Shown here: one piece after another, positions 15,401-28,005 of the stretch
How positions within the stretch are numbered: position 1 is the first letter of the stretch
Layout of the letters: each line of letters opens with the position of its first letter
NCBI RefSeq assembly: GCF_013373865.1
Contig: NC_050470.1
Span: forward strand, 26,628,856 to 26,692,855
Length of the DNA: 64,000 nt
DNA from: Monomorium pharaonis
Taxonomy: Eukaryota; Arthropoda; Insecta; Hymenoptera; Formicidae
Direction: 5' to 3'
Notes under the pieces: generated by a model
Seen by the model: only the letters and a program-made list of their open reading frames with translations
Databases searched by the model: none
What the model was told of the DNA's origin: nothing
Translations under genes and position numbers: made by a program

Positions 15401-18400
15401 TTGCCCGAAAAACTTGAATTTCTAAGGCTACACGTCAAGTGCTAATCGAATATCGACAGATCTATTTATTTTAACGCAATTTTCATATAGTTTGGGACGC
15501 GTACAATATGTTTCTATAAAGTTCAGGTGATATAATTAATTAGAACATTTTTTAAACAATTATTTTGCCCAAAAAACTTGAATTTTTAAGGCTACACGTC
15601 AAGTGCTAATCGAATATCGACAGATCTATTTATTTTAACGCAATTTTCATATAGTTCGGGACGCGTACAATATGTTTCTATAAAGTTCAGGTGATATAAT
15701 TAATTAGAACATTTTTTAAACAATTATTTTGCCCGAAAAACTTGAATTTCTAAGGTTACACGTCGAGTGCTAATCGAATATTGACAGATCTATTTATTTT
15801 AACGTATATCTCATATAGTTCGGGACGCGTACAATATGTTTCTATAGAGTTCAGGTGTTATAATTAATTAAAACATTTTTTAAACAATTATTTTGCCCGA
15901 AAAACTTGAATTTCTAAGGCTACACGTCAAGTGCTAATCGAATATCGACAGATCTATTTATTTTAACGTAATTCTCATATAGTTCGGGACGCGTACAATA
16001 TGTTTCTATAAAGTTCAGGTGTTATAATTAATTATAACATTTTTTAAACAATTATTATGTTCGAAAAACTTGAATTTCGAAGGCTACACGTCAAGTGCTA
16101 ATAGAATATCGACAGATTTATTTGTTTTAACGCAGTTTTCATATAGTTCTGGACGCGTACAATGGTTTTTTAAAGAGTTTCGGTGTTATAATTAATTAAA
16201 ACATTTTTTAAACAATTATTTTGCCCGAAAAACTTGAATTTCTAAGGCTATACGTTAAGTGCTAATCGAATATCGACAGATCTATTTATTTTAACGCAAT
16301 TCTCATATAGTTCGGTACGCGTACAATATGTTTCTATAAAGTTCAGGTGATATAATTAATTAAAACAATTTTTAAACAATTATTTTGCCCGAAAAACTTG
16401 AATTTTGTAGGCTAGACGTGAAGTGCTAATAGAATATCGACAGATTTATTTATTTTAACGCAGTTTTCATATAGTTCGGGACGCGTACAATATGTATCTT
16501 TACAGTTCAGATGATATAATTAATTAGAACATTTTTTAAACAATTATTTTGTCCGAAAAACTTGAATTTCTAAGGCTACACGTCAAGTGCTATTCGAATA
16601 TCGACAGATCTATTTATTTGAACGTTATTCTTATATATTTCGGAACGCGTACAATATGTTTCTATAAAGTTCAGGTGATATAATTAATTAGAACATTTTT
16701 TAAACAATTATTTTGCCCGAAGAATTTGAATTTTTGGGCTGGACGTGAAGTGCTTATTGAATATCGACAGATTTATTTATTTTAACGCAGTTTTCATATA
16801 GTTCCGGACGCGTACAATAATTTTCTAAAGAGTTTGCCAGAAAGTGAAAGTTTTGAAAATTGATTGAAAATTAACAGGTAACATTACATATAGTATATTA
16901 TAATTTTTAATTTATTTAAAGGGGATTAAGTATGGAGTGAAAGTATGTAAGAGTGATATTAAGAAACATGAAAATATAATATAATTACTAATTTGTGTTT
17001 AGAGAGAGAGAGAGGGGGGCGTAGGGTGGAGAGTGGGAGAGCGTGAGAGATAAAGACGAGGATTAAATAAGAAAGTAAAATGTAAGAGTAATATTGAACA
17101 ATATGAAAATAATATAATTAATATCATTAATAATATAATTAGTAATTTAGAGAAGGGGAGAAGGAGCGTGAGATAGAGAAGGGCATTAAATATGATAAAG
17201 TGTGTGAGAGTAATATTACAGAAGAAAAAAAAGTGCAATGTTCAATATAAAAATGCTAAGTGGCGCGCGCGAAGCGCGCGCATTATTGTGTTCTATTCTT
17301 GTAAATAATAAGTTGTATGTTATTTAATGTATCGTTTGATAAATCTATACGTTTCACGTTATGTTTAATAAGGCGATATCGCGTAGATTTTTATTTTATC
17401 TCGAACATTATTCATTTTTTTTAAGAAATTCCCGTTTTAAAATCTTCAGTTTTCTACTGCTTTTTTTCAATTAACCATCTAAAGAAAGTGTAAAGCTTTA
17501 TGAAAAATGGCGTTATGATGGGTCGACAGTATTTAGGGTTTAACGAGCAAATATCCGTACCGTAAAATTCACGTCGTACTGCGCCACGGAACGTCGTGAA
17601 AATAAACGCGCGGCTTCCCTCCATGAACGGAACGATTTTGCGTTGCGCGCGAGTAACCACGAGATTTCGCGCGGTTATTTACGAAGAAACGTTTCGACCT
17701 GAACAGGAAGCAGACGACGTTTACGGTCGAGGGGATCAACGAATGTTCGGCAGGTCCGCTTTCTCGCCAGTGAAAGAAACGCGACACTCCGAGCGCGATA
17801 ACATTGGAGATCCTTACTCTATCTGCCATGACTCTTGCTAAAATAAAACGGGACGGGTTGTAATGTCGTGTTACTTAATGAACACATTTTAGAATTCTCG
17901 GGATTGCGACATCGTCGGGGAAAAATATGATGGGACTTAAGACACGAAGGACCGGTATTTCTGGAGACCGCGGACGGTCTCTGACATAATTATAAATATA
18001 GAACGGACGAAAGAGACGCGCTAAATCAGCCCCGTAAAACCCATGAAAACATCTCATTCTGCCTCCACCTCATTTGTCTCCATTTATTTTACCTACATTT
18101 GATATATCGGGATAATGTTGCCTCATGAGATATCACAAATGTTTTCTGCTGGAAATAAAATTATTCTTCGTTGATATATTATGTCATAATTAATATGACA
18201 TTATTTTCCCGTTTCTATATATTTATAACATGTCGAGTAAATAAATTAAATATTGTTGGTGTTGAAAAGTGATAATTTGTTTAAATTTATATATATACCA
18301 TTTTATTATGTTTACTGTTTCTTTTATCCTGCAACTTTTTCTTCTTTACGTTATCGAGTATATTGCTCTGAAATGTCTCTTTTTATCTATTCTTCCGACA

Positions 18401-21400
18401 TAATTCCGAAAACAGCAAAGAAACGACATTCGGAAACGGAAGTCATTGGACGAGGCGAAGTATGAGCACAAAAGCCGCGCGTATAATTTTCTTTGCAAGC
18501 TCGAGCTTGCATCATTCTTTTTTGATAGCCGCTTTCATAGTTCGTAGACCAAACTTTTCTATTGCACATGGAAATCCTTTTTATCCACGTAAAAATGTCG
18601 CTGACGGACGTAACCCATTAACAATGTTCTTCACCAGACTTTTACATATTCATGTACTTTTAATGCAACTTCCAAATTACTGTGCCAGACAATGCTGCAA
18701 GAGTGGTGCAAGTAGTGAGTGGTAACAACTGGTAAGACAATGTAGAAGAAAGTTATTTGTTATACCAGACTAACAGCGTTATAGAAAAACGTATAAGACA
18801 ATACATCTTTCTTATAGCTTTAATTAAACAATTATTATTAACTTATAATTAAACAAAAATTAATAAATTAATAGCATTGCAAAACAAGTTATTTAGGGGA
18901 GTAGTAAATGAAAAATTGTATAATAAATTAAATAATAAATCTTTGTCACGCGCATAATTTTCCCTAATAACCAACGAGACTCATACGTCTCGTAAATTAA
19001 CGGATTCTATTTTTTATTCTCTTGATAACGACCGAAGAGCTCGGTTTAATTTAAAATTTCCCCGCGGGGCGAATTTGCACGCATCGTGTCGTTACGCAGA
19101 TGAGATCTCGACGAGCATGCACACGCAATTGCGTTTTATGGCGAGCTTTGCGTGCAAGCCGGGCATCTGTTACAATTACAATTGATAAGCAGCGGCATGT
19201 ACACTGTGATCAATTCGTTATCAACAATGTAGGATTAACAAATTGGGTTACACGGGCAGAATACCAAATGATAACAAGATAAGACTCGATCGATAGTTTC
19301 TCACATCGAAAAATTAAAGCAGCCGAATCTTATATCTGGCAGAAAAAGTGTTAAATAAATTTTGGGCGAGACGCAGTAAACGCCGTGGAACGATCGAAGC
19401 TGCATAAACAAACCAACGGAGATAGAATGCTGTTTGCTATTCGTCATGAATAATAGAAGAGGCGCAGTATTCTCTCCGCTTCTCTCAGCTTTAATAATAC
19501 AACGTATCGAGTTTGGTTTCCAAGAAGCACAAACCAATATTTCAATCAATGATACATATTTAAAATAAACGCGGACGTTCGCGAAAGATTCAACGGATCG
19601 GTCAAGGTTGACGCAAGATCCCACTTTTATATTCACTCTGAAAGTAACTCTCTGCATTTTTCTTTCAAGATGTGGCGGAAGTTATTGCACATCTTTAAAT
19701 ATGCAATTTTACATCGCGGGATAAATTATTTTTCTCTCAGTAAAGTACACAAAGAGAAAACGTTTTTAACTTTCCAGAGCTTGAAAACGCCTGGAGTCTC
19801 CTTTGTGAAGCACCGAAATCTTTTAAATTAAACACAAATGTATGAATTGTAGCGGATTTCACCGTATACACGTTGCGCAATAATTATTTTTTATGTAAAA
19901 GTAATGGAATTTTATATTACATTGTTCATAAATGATGAATTCAAAGTTCTAAAACGATGCGCTATTTAAACTAATGCTCTTTTCAAGCGACAAGTTCACT
20001 CCCGAAGCGCAGTTTACAACCCTCCTGGGGGGGAGGGGGGTTGCGCGCATTTGGCCGGGCATAAATTTCGCTATTGGAAAAAAGAAATCCTCCGTGACTT
20101 ACGCTGATTGGCTACCGAGGCCGTCGTTTATTATCTCGGCGAACGGCTGGATGTAACGTGGAGCCACGAGTCGATGGCCCGCGGCGACCTCATCGATCAG
20201 GGTGTAATTATCGGCGTCTATCGCGGTAGGAGGTCCATACACAGAATCCGGCGCAGTAGAATTCCGCGAGTTTATTCGCGAAGGTGCCGGCACGTTCCGC
20301 CGAGCCTTTGTTACCGGAGTCGCAGTCTCATGTTTCCTAGTACGAAAGCGTAACTTCTCGTATTTTCACTTATGCGCCGTGTAACGCGATAAGCCCCATA
20401 TTGCCTCTATTGCCAGACATGAAAGCGAGAAACATCGCAATTATCCGGCGTTATTTACAACATGCTATTAAATATTTAGTCTCATGTTGCATAAATCAGC
20501 AATTAATGTTAGATCGAAAAACTCGCTATCAGCGACGGCTGGATTGCAACAATTTGCAACGAGAGCAATTTACTTGAAGGGTTTCCTATCTTTTATTTGT
20601 TACGTAATAAAATTCTAGTTTTCTTATCTTTTATACACGGCATGATTGACAGTAAGACATCAAAGAATTTGCGATAAGATAGTTTCGTTTCTTTTATCAT
20701 TTAGCTTGTCGTGGCTGAGACAGCAGCAATTGAAACTTGCCGCTAGGCGAGATGAAAGGAGCCCGGGTAAGCTTTGGCGACAAGAGACCGGAAACCGTGT
20801 CATCGGCGAGCTCAGGAGCTTGCAGAGAGGAAGATTGAGATACGACGGTTACGCGAGCGATTCAGCCGTCCTCGACGACGATGACGACGTATGGACAGCA
20901 AATTCCGTTTCTGGACAGGTAAGGAATCATCAACTTTTAATCTGGTAATCAATATTTAATTATTTTTACATTAATTTTTTTACAATATTGTAAAGAAGAA
21001 AGACAGCAATATTTACATAATTGTTCGCAATATTTGAGACAACACGTAGAGAATTCTTTTGGTAAAATTGTTAATCCTAGAATGCAATATGACGTGACAG
21101 AAATTGGAGAACACGTATTTAATGAAAGATTAATGTTTGGGGTAGTCCCATTTACTATTAAGCCTCCGTATTTACGTAGTATCTGAAACTTTCCCCCTTA
21201 CGCAAATACAATTTATAACTTTCTCGCAACTTACTAATGTAATGACCCGCTTCTAATTTAGCAGACAATATTTACTAACGCGAAAGACAAATTGCGCATT
21301 CTGGGATTAACTTTGTTGACATTTACCATTTATCGATTAGCCATCGTCGAGAGCTGTTTCGTACACCTCCGCACCAGCTAGTCCTCTACTTCCGCAGAGA

Positions 21401-24400
21401 TCGAGCAGCCGGAAGTATAACGGCAGCACTGGAAACGGCATCCTTGGCAGACCACGGGCGGAAAGTATGAACGAACGACCGTTTGTTTCCGTAAAACGTG
21501 CTTACGAATACCGCAAGTACAACGACAGCCAGGTGAGTACACATTTAGGCGTGTTTCACTCTTTGCTCGTTAGATTGCTAGAATTATGCGCGCCGTCGTT
21601 TCGAATATCTCGAATTATGATAATATGATATATAATAATTACACAGATTTCTATATTATTTTATTTTTTACGAGAACCGGCAAGTAATTATGTTTTAGTA
21701 AATTTTATATAAAGTATCAGAAATTTAAATTAAAAATGTTACATATAGATCTTAACAGATTTTTCCATTGAGTTTGTAGTTAATTTTAATATTTCTCGGA
21801 TATTAGAAAATTCACGATTATTACAAAACTAATTGAGTCGAATTAAGTCGATAAATAAAAATGATATTGTACGAAATAAATACTTATTTACATAGAGTTC
21901 GGAACGGTGGTACAGTCGATCTTGCTTTACGCAAATAAGACGGCGGCAGCACGAACGCTACAATTTAGGCTCCATAGATAACAAGCTAGGGAAGCTCCTC
22001 CAACAACATTGTACCTTATATTGTAGAAATACCATATAGTTAGATCCTAAATGGCAAGAAACGGCTCCTCTAAAACGTAGACCGTAAGGCGATTATCCGA
22101 GATAAAAAACCTCTGAATCCTTTTTCGTGCTATACTTTCGAAAATGCATTTGTGAAAAAAGGAGCCAGAATTACACAAAACGTTAAAGTATTTGACACTA
22201 CTGACATATAAATGTCGTAGAGTCAGAGAAGCATTATTTTACAAGAATAAATTGAACTTGTGTACAATTGTTTACTTAACGAAATTTATAGAGTGACTAA
22301 GTAGGTACTACATAATTTTGTATTAAATTTTTTAATATATTTTAATACCAAACATTAATTTTTGCTTGATGCAATACTAATGTCTCATTAATAAATATTA
22401 TCAGTTAAAAGATTTTGCTTCAATTATTAATATCTTGAAAATAATCTTTTTTACTCTCGTTGTACGCATATCGCTTTCATTTCCAAAAGAAGAAATTAAA
22501 ACTGTATAATAAAATATTTGTCATAAATTATTAACAAATTATTCAAACATATACATAATTTTGTTTTGTTATTATATGTGCGTCCGCGATTTTAATTGAA
22601 ACCGAATTTGAAGCTGCACAACATTATCGAAAGAATAATTCTCTTTATCGTTATCGCTTGAAACAATTCCCAGCTGACGCGGCAGCTGCGTTACGACTAC
22701 CCCGCGTTAACTCTTGCCATTAATTAGCCCGCGCAATTAATTAACAACGATTTGGACTTAAGGCCTCGCTAGCGTGGGTAATCGAGGGCATTCGGAGCAT
22801 AGCACTGAAAGGATTAAACGCTCTTAGTTCGCCGGCATGTAGCATAGCGCTTGGCTTGCATTCCAGAGCCCTCCGACATCCCCCCGCTCAGCCTTAGTGG
22901 CCGCGCCACCCTTAGGGTTCGCGGCGGGTCAGCAATCGAGTTCCAGTAACACCGACAGGCCGCAACAGCATCAGCAGCAACCGCCGCGGCCGGAGTCGCG
23001 CAGCGACAGTTTCGCGCGCACGGACGCATTGTTCCGCGAGCATCGCCATCATCAGTTGCAATCCGGTGTCATCAACAGCGTCACCAATGACCACTCCGCG
23101 GATCGGAAGCAGGCGACCGCGGATCGTCAGGAGTACGCGGCATCTAGTCGAAACGCGCGGCCCGAGTCGAGGAATCGCATTGCTTATCAGAGCGTCGGGA
23201 GTTACAGCTCGACCAGCAGCAGCAACGACCAAGTGGACGGCGGATTATTAGCGGTGGTCGATCACCAGCCTGACCCTCTCGTGAGCCTCATTCAGACTCT
23301 AGCCGAGATCTCGCCGATTCGCGCGTCCCCGAGCATGACAAAAACCGAGAACGAGCACCCTACCGGCAGCGACGCGATAGCAGCCGCTGCAATACCTGCC
23401 AGTGTGCCTAGCAACAATGTCACTAATTGCTCCCCTAATCAGTCACCAAAAGCATGGCAGAATTGCACCCAGGTTTGTCTCCCCCTCACACAAATCCCAC
23501 GCGTAGAAATCATTTTATAACACGCACTTGCCTTAGTTTTTTTTTCTGCTGATGCGTTAGTCGCTAATTGAAGTTCAACATTAGTCTCGGTGTTCCAAGC
23601 TTGTCCAGCACGCGCGTCGCTTGGCTGGTAGCGCATTTTGACTGACGTAGAAAATGACGATGTACGTTTAGTTTGCCACTAATCGGTGTCTCCTCGTCAC
23701 TTCTCGTTACGCCCCGTCAAGTACCTTCTGAGTGTGTAATTACAATAATCGTCTCGAATTCCACACAGCCGCACAATGACTCGGCGTCATCGTGGACCGA
23801 GAGAAGCGTCAGTCCCGGAAGCGCGATCGTCAGCGGCGCCTCGCGACCCCAGACGCCGGCGTTTCCGGTCTATCCGCGGACGCCGTATGTCAATAACGCA
23901 TCACCAACGGTGACGTTCGCCAGCGATCGCACCTACGTGACGTCCAACAACAGCTACAATGTCAGCAACAACAACAACAACGAGGCCGGCGGAAATAATA
24001 ATAATAACGTCGGAACCTACAGCGAACGAATATATATCGATGAACGAAGGGAAGCCTCGAAGGAGACGGGGCTTCCACCCAAGAGTCCGACAACACAGCG
24101 GTAGGTTTTACTCTTCGTTCAATATGTAACATTTCAAACATATAATTACATAAATTAAAAGTTCTTTAGACTTTTTTTGCAGCGCTTTAAAATTTTATTC
24201 TAATAGACTACATGAAAAATTAATGGATTTATTAGATATATTACCTGCGATAACTTTAATCAAAAGATTAGGCGAGATAGAAACTATATGACTTATGCTA
24301 TATGACGTAAACGTTCTCATTCTTTTAATATTAAAATTTTTTATCCTGAATTTTTTGTCGGGAATGTCAGAACTAGGATTCTGCTGGTTCGGCACTGGAC

Positions 24401-27400
24401 ATTTTATAAATTTTATAGAAATATTTTGTACCAAGTCATGCGTAGTATGACGTAAAAAATTTCCCCCTGAACACAATGAAGGATCAGCAGAGCGACGGTA
24501 ATGATGACGAAGAATGATATTCGTGATTCTAGACGCTTGAGTTTCCCAGCAAGCGGGTCGCTTAAACAAACGCATAACAAACGATGGCCACTCACTAACC
24601 AATCGGCGTCGTTCGACTATAGGTAATATACACGAAGAATCGCGCGAAAGCGAGTGAATTACGTAATTAAATATGTAATGGCTTTAGAATTAATCACAGC
24701 GATGGAGAGTGTCGCGCCCAAACTGTGCACTATGAATGTTTTGTGTTATGTTACTAATCGCGCGCGTTGATACGCCCGGGGAATGCATCCTATAAATCAT
24801 ATCATAGATAATAAATCATTTCTCATATGATGTTACATAAATTGAAAACATACATATTTATATTGGATTTTTTTCCTTTATGTCTGAATAACATTGGTTT
24901 CACGTAATTTCATAATATTGCATCCTTAGTGTTTATCGTTGTTACAAATTGCAGTCATTTTCATTATAGAGATTAATTTGAAAACTATTATTCCATGTCT
25001 ATGCAGTTGTAATAGGAAAGTTTAGCGTACTTGATCATATCATGATCATAAATCGCGGCCACGTACACTGGCCATATGTGTGCTGCACCTTCGAACTAAC
25101 AAGAACTCGCGCTTCCTTGCATCGTGTGCCATATAGAAACTTCTCACAGAGCAAGTATGTTATATCGACGAAATAAACTTTGTTATATCGAAGAACCAAA
25201 GTAACATCATTTCTATCATCTTCACTGAGAATTCCTCGGGGGAAAAAATTTCTTTTCTATTCAACTTTCTTCTCACTTCTCGCTAGAGATGCTCGCCCCG
25301 TTTAACTTAGAGGCACTCCTTCCGCCTCCGAAATTTTCTTCTACAAAATGTGTATCACCCTTTTTCCGATATTTTCCTCACGATGTATAGCACTGTGCAC
25401 GAGTCAACTGCCTGCACGGAAATGTCGATACATTTTTGTGGAATATCATCTAATGATGCGTTCGGTTTACTCCCTTTCCAGTAAGGACCGACCTGTTTCT
25501 CCTATAAACGAATCGACGATATCGCAGCCACAGGCTGTTTCACGCAGTCCCGGAACACCAACCCACGTAGAATTTGCCCAAAGCCCCAAGGTAAACATCG
25601 CATATTACATTATGCTTATATTGTCGTCGTTATTTCAATCCCATGATTATGATAAAACAACAGAAATATATTTCATACACTCAATGTTTTAATTATTTAA
25701 ATTTTTTAACTTTTAAATGGTTATTTAAATACGAATAAATTCTGTTGATACATAAGTAATTTGGAAATAAATATAATGATTAAAATAAAATATTAGGAAT
25801 TAGATATGTTTGATAATATCTATTTTAATTTTTTTTTGATTGGATGATATTTGATAGGAGGAAATATAATTTTTTTAATGACTTGCTTTGGATTTTTGGA
25901 TTTTGCAGAGTGCTACGTCATACACATCAATCAACAGTGGTGGTCAATCTTCGCCGCAAATTCAATATTATAGCTCCAGACGCTCCAGCGTTCACTCGAA
26001 CACTGAGCCCCAGGAGGTAGCTGACGTTAATGTGAAATTTGTACGCGATACTAGTAAAATCTGGTACAAACCTAATATATCGCGGGAGCAAGGTAATTTT
26101 TAAATCTGAAATAACTTTTATCTTTTTAATTATTAATTTAGTTTATTATTTATTGCATTAGATGTAAAAGAAATATAATTTTAAGTATAATTCTATTGTC
26201 GAATAAAAGTAATTCAAATTTACTACTTTACAATAATTTAAACTTCAAGCATGAAAAAATGCCTTTTTTTAGTCAAAGCAAATTGGTGCTTAATAGTTCA
26301 GTATTAATTATTAAAAAATGTGCAGTATTTTTTTTCAAGATCTCTGTAATATTGTTATTAAAATTGATTATTATTTAACTTAATGATCAATGTTTGAAAT
26401 ATTTTTTTAATTTATGATTGCATTTCAAATCCAACAATCCATATTGACACACAGTTTAGAAAACTGGAAAATATATTTAATAATTAATACTGAAATATTA
26501 TTAAGCATCGACATTCTCTTTGATTAAAAATGACATTTCTTTTTTTGCATATGTTATTTATATATCACGATCTAACATTTAAAACTTATTATTAATTGTA
26601 ATTTTATTAATTATTTTATAATAATTAAAACTTTATTTAATACTTTATTAAAATATGCTATCTATTTTCTTATGCAATAGTTTAAAAAGAGTACTGCGAG
26701 TAGTGCGAAATATGAACGCCGTAAAACTTTTTCTAGCAATCTCGATGTTGAAAGACGCAACACCCGGCACATTTGTGGTACGAGACAGCAACTCGTTTCC
26801 GGGTGCTTTTGGTCTGGCATTGAAAGTGGCTACGCCACCCCCTGGTGCGCCCAGTAGTCCACGAGATCCTTCAAGCGAGCTTGTTAGGCACTTCTTAATC
26901 GAACCAACATCGCGCGGCGTTAGACTAAAGGGATGCGCAAACGAACCCGTTTTTAGTTCGCTTTCGGCACTGGTTTACCAGCACAGTTTGATGGCTATGG
27001 CATTACCTTGCCAACTACTGTTACCCGAACCAGAAGCAGCCGCTAGAGCTCTAGACTCACCTGGTACCAATAGCACTCAACAGCTTCTCGCTCAAGGAGC
27101 AGGTATTATTTATTACTTTTTTAAAATAATGGATACGAAAAACAGCATAGAAAAATCCCATACAATTAAATTTAGATAGATTTAAATTTAGATATTTTAA
27201 GTAATTTTTTCTAGTAATTTTATTTATAAACCCCCTTAAATTGACTGAAAAAAGCAGAAATTGTTTAAGTATTTGTAATTTATTTTTTTAGCTTGCAATG
27301 TTTTATATCTCTTTACAATCGATACGGAGTCTTTGACCGGGCCACAGGCCATCAAGAAAGCCGTCACTAGTCTATTCGAGCAAAAGCCTTTGCCGGTTGC

Positions 27401-28005
27401 CACAATTGTTCATTTCAAAGTCTCCACGCAGGGCATTACTTTGACTGATAATGCAAGAAAGCTATTTTTCCGTCGACATTATCCTACAAATAACATAAGT
27501 TATTGTGGATTGGACACTGAAGAACGCACGTGGGACTTTACTAGCGAAGATACTGGAAAACCACTTAGCGCCCAGTATGTTTTCAAATTTATATAAAATT
27601 TTTTAGAATTAAAGAATCAAATTATTTTATAAATTAATAAATCAGTAATAAAATCATTTTACTTACGAATTACTTATAATTTAAGTGTTTTTTATAAATT
27701 ATTATTTTTTATAAATTTACAAATTATATTTTATAATTTTTTATTTGTGTAAAAATTATAATTCTAAAATTTGTGTTAAAAATTAAAAATTGTGATAATT
27801 TTAATTATTTACATTTATCTTAATTTAATTTGTTTTTTTTTTCAGTCGCTGCTTTGGCTTTGTGGCAAGAAAACTCGCTCACAAATCGGACAATCAGTGC
27901 CACGTGTTCGCCGAACTGGAACCAGAACAACCCGCCACGGCCATCGTAAATTTCGTGAATAAAGTTATGATGGGTAGCTCCATCGCCAAGGCCAACATTG
28001 TTTAA
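6276..28005 (+). CDS. by: tensin (blistery-like), 5'-incomplete, 11 exons
   Basis: Focal-adhesion adaptor linking integrin tails and tyrosine-phosphorylated partners to actin (family knowledge). Exons with agreeing phases: 6276-6559, 6810-7420, 20705-20918, 21341-21532, 22867-23472, 23769-24100, 25482-25590, 25909-26092, 26737-27102, 27292-27574 and 27846-28005 (TAA 28003-28005), about 1112 residues visible. The first ~830 residues are a low-complexity Ser/Pro/Tyr/Gln/Asn-rich linker. The SH2 domain starts at WYKPNISREQ and carries the phosphotyrosine-binding Arg in GTFVVRDSNSF. The last ~145 residues are the tensin PTB domain, with DTESLTGPQA and CFGFVARK near its end. SH2 followed directly by a C-terminal PTB is diagnostic of tensins. 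The first exon begins in phase 1, so the N-terminus is missing; insect tensins usually lack the vertebrate PTEN-like region. The third intron exon junction (7420/20705) spans 13.3 kb and holds the satellite array. Confidence 0.9.
8556..8614. repeat. compound (TA)n(GT)n microsatellite
   Basis: About 38 bases of TA followed by about 19 bases of GT, inside the tensin intron. Confidence 0.9.
9427..9500. repeat. (GA)n tract followed by a G-run
   Basis: A long AG run followed by a run of about ten G, some 80 bases before the satellite array. A similar GA-then-G tract lies on the far side of the array at about 17001-17020. Confidence 0.85.
12300..14431 (+). repeat. higher-order satellite block, copy A (13 monomers)
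   Basis: A 2132-base block (13 x 164) that is near-identical to the following block. Shared private variants include GGTTATATAA at 12410, CGAAGGCTACACG at 13946 and the odd monomer with AATGGTTTTTTAAAGAG at 14029. Boundaries are approximate to within one monomer. Confidence 0.9.
14432..16563 (+). repeat. higher-order satellite block, copy B (13 monomers)
   Basis: The second copy of the block. The same private variants recur exactly 2132 bases later (GGTTATATAA at 14542, CGAAGGCTACACG at 16078). Monomers after about 16590 no longer match copy A. Confidence 0.9.
16921..17225 (+). repeat. degenerate ~120-140 bp tandem repeat, about 2.5 copies
   Basis: The pattern GATTAA..AAGTA..GTAAGAGT(G/A)ATATT recurs near 16947, 17083 and 17205. 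Between occurrences lie GAAAATAATATAATTA and GA-rich stretches. The repeat is unrelated to the 164-bp satellite and directly follows it. Confidence 0.65.
17263..17281. repeat. GC hairpin (8-bp arms, 3-base loop)
   Basis: GCGCGCGC-GAA-GCGCGCGC stands out in AT-rich intron sequence. A related GC motif, inverted, lies at about 62926-62942, which hints at a shared mobile-element end. Confidence 0.6.
17282..20704. other. tensin intron, part after the satellite
   Basis: I see no exon here. CpG-richer patches occur at about 17540-18050 and 19990-20350; the second contains a G-rich run (seven G, A, six G) near 20027-20040. Several open frames of 60-118 codons occur, the longest on the minus strand at 19301-19657, but none shows a recognisable domain or paired splice sites. 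Confidence 0.5.

Larger units (their letters stand above)
9585..16850 (+). repeat. satellite array, 44 monomers of 164 bp
   Basis: The landmark GGGACGCGTACAAT recurs with a constant 164-base step (9753, 9917, 10081, 10245 and so on). Counting from the first equivalent position (9589) to the last (16805) gives 7216 bases, exactly 44 x 164. The monomer is AT-rich and has no open frame. Most copies differ at only a few positions, while the outermost copies are the most divergent. The array lies wholly in one tensin intron. A hymenopteran satellite family is likely, but I cannot name it. Confidence 0.97.

Noticed and set aside
9585..16850. CRISPR-like array reading of the 164-bp repeats
   Set aside because: The repeats are contiguous with no unique spacers; the context is a eukaryotic intron, so this is a satellite.
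19301..19657. 118-codon open frame on the minus strand in the tensin intron
   Set aside because: No domain, no start context and no partner exons; consistent with chance in a moderately GC-rich patch.
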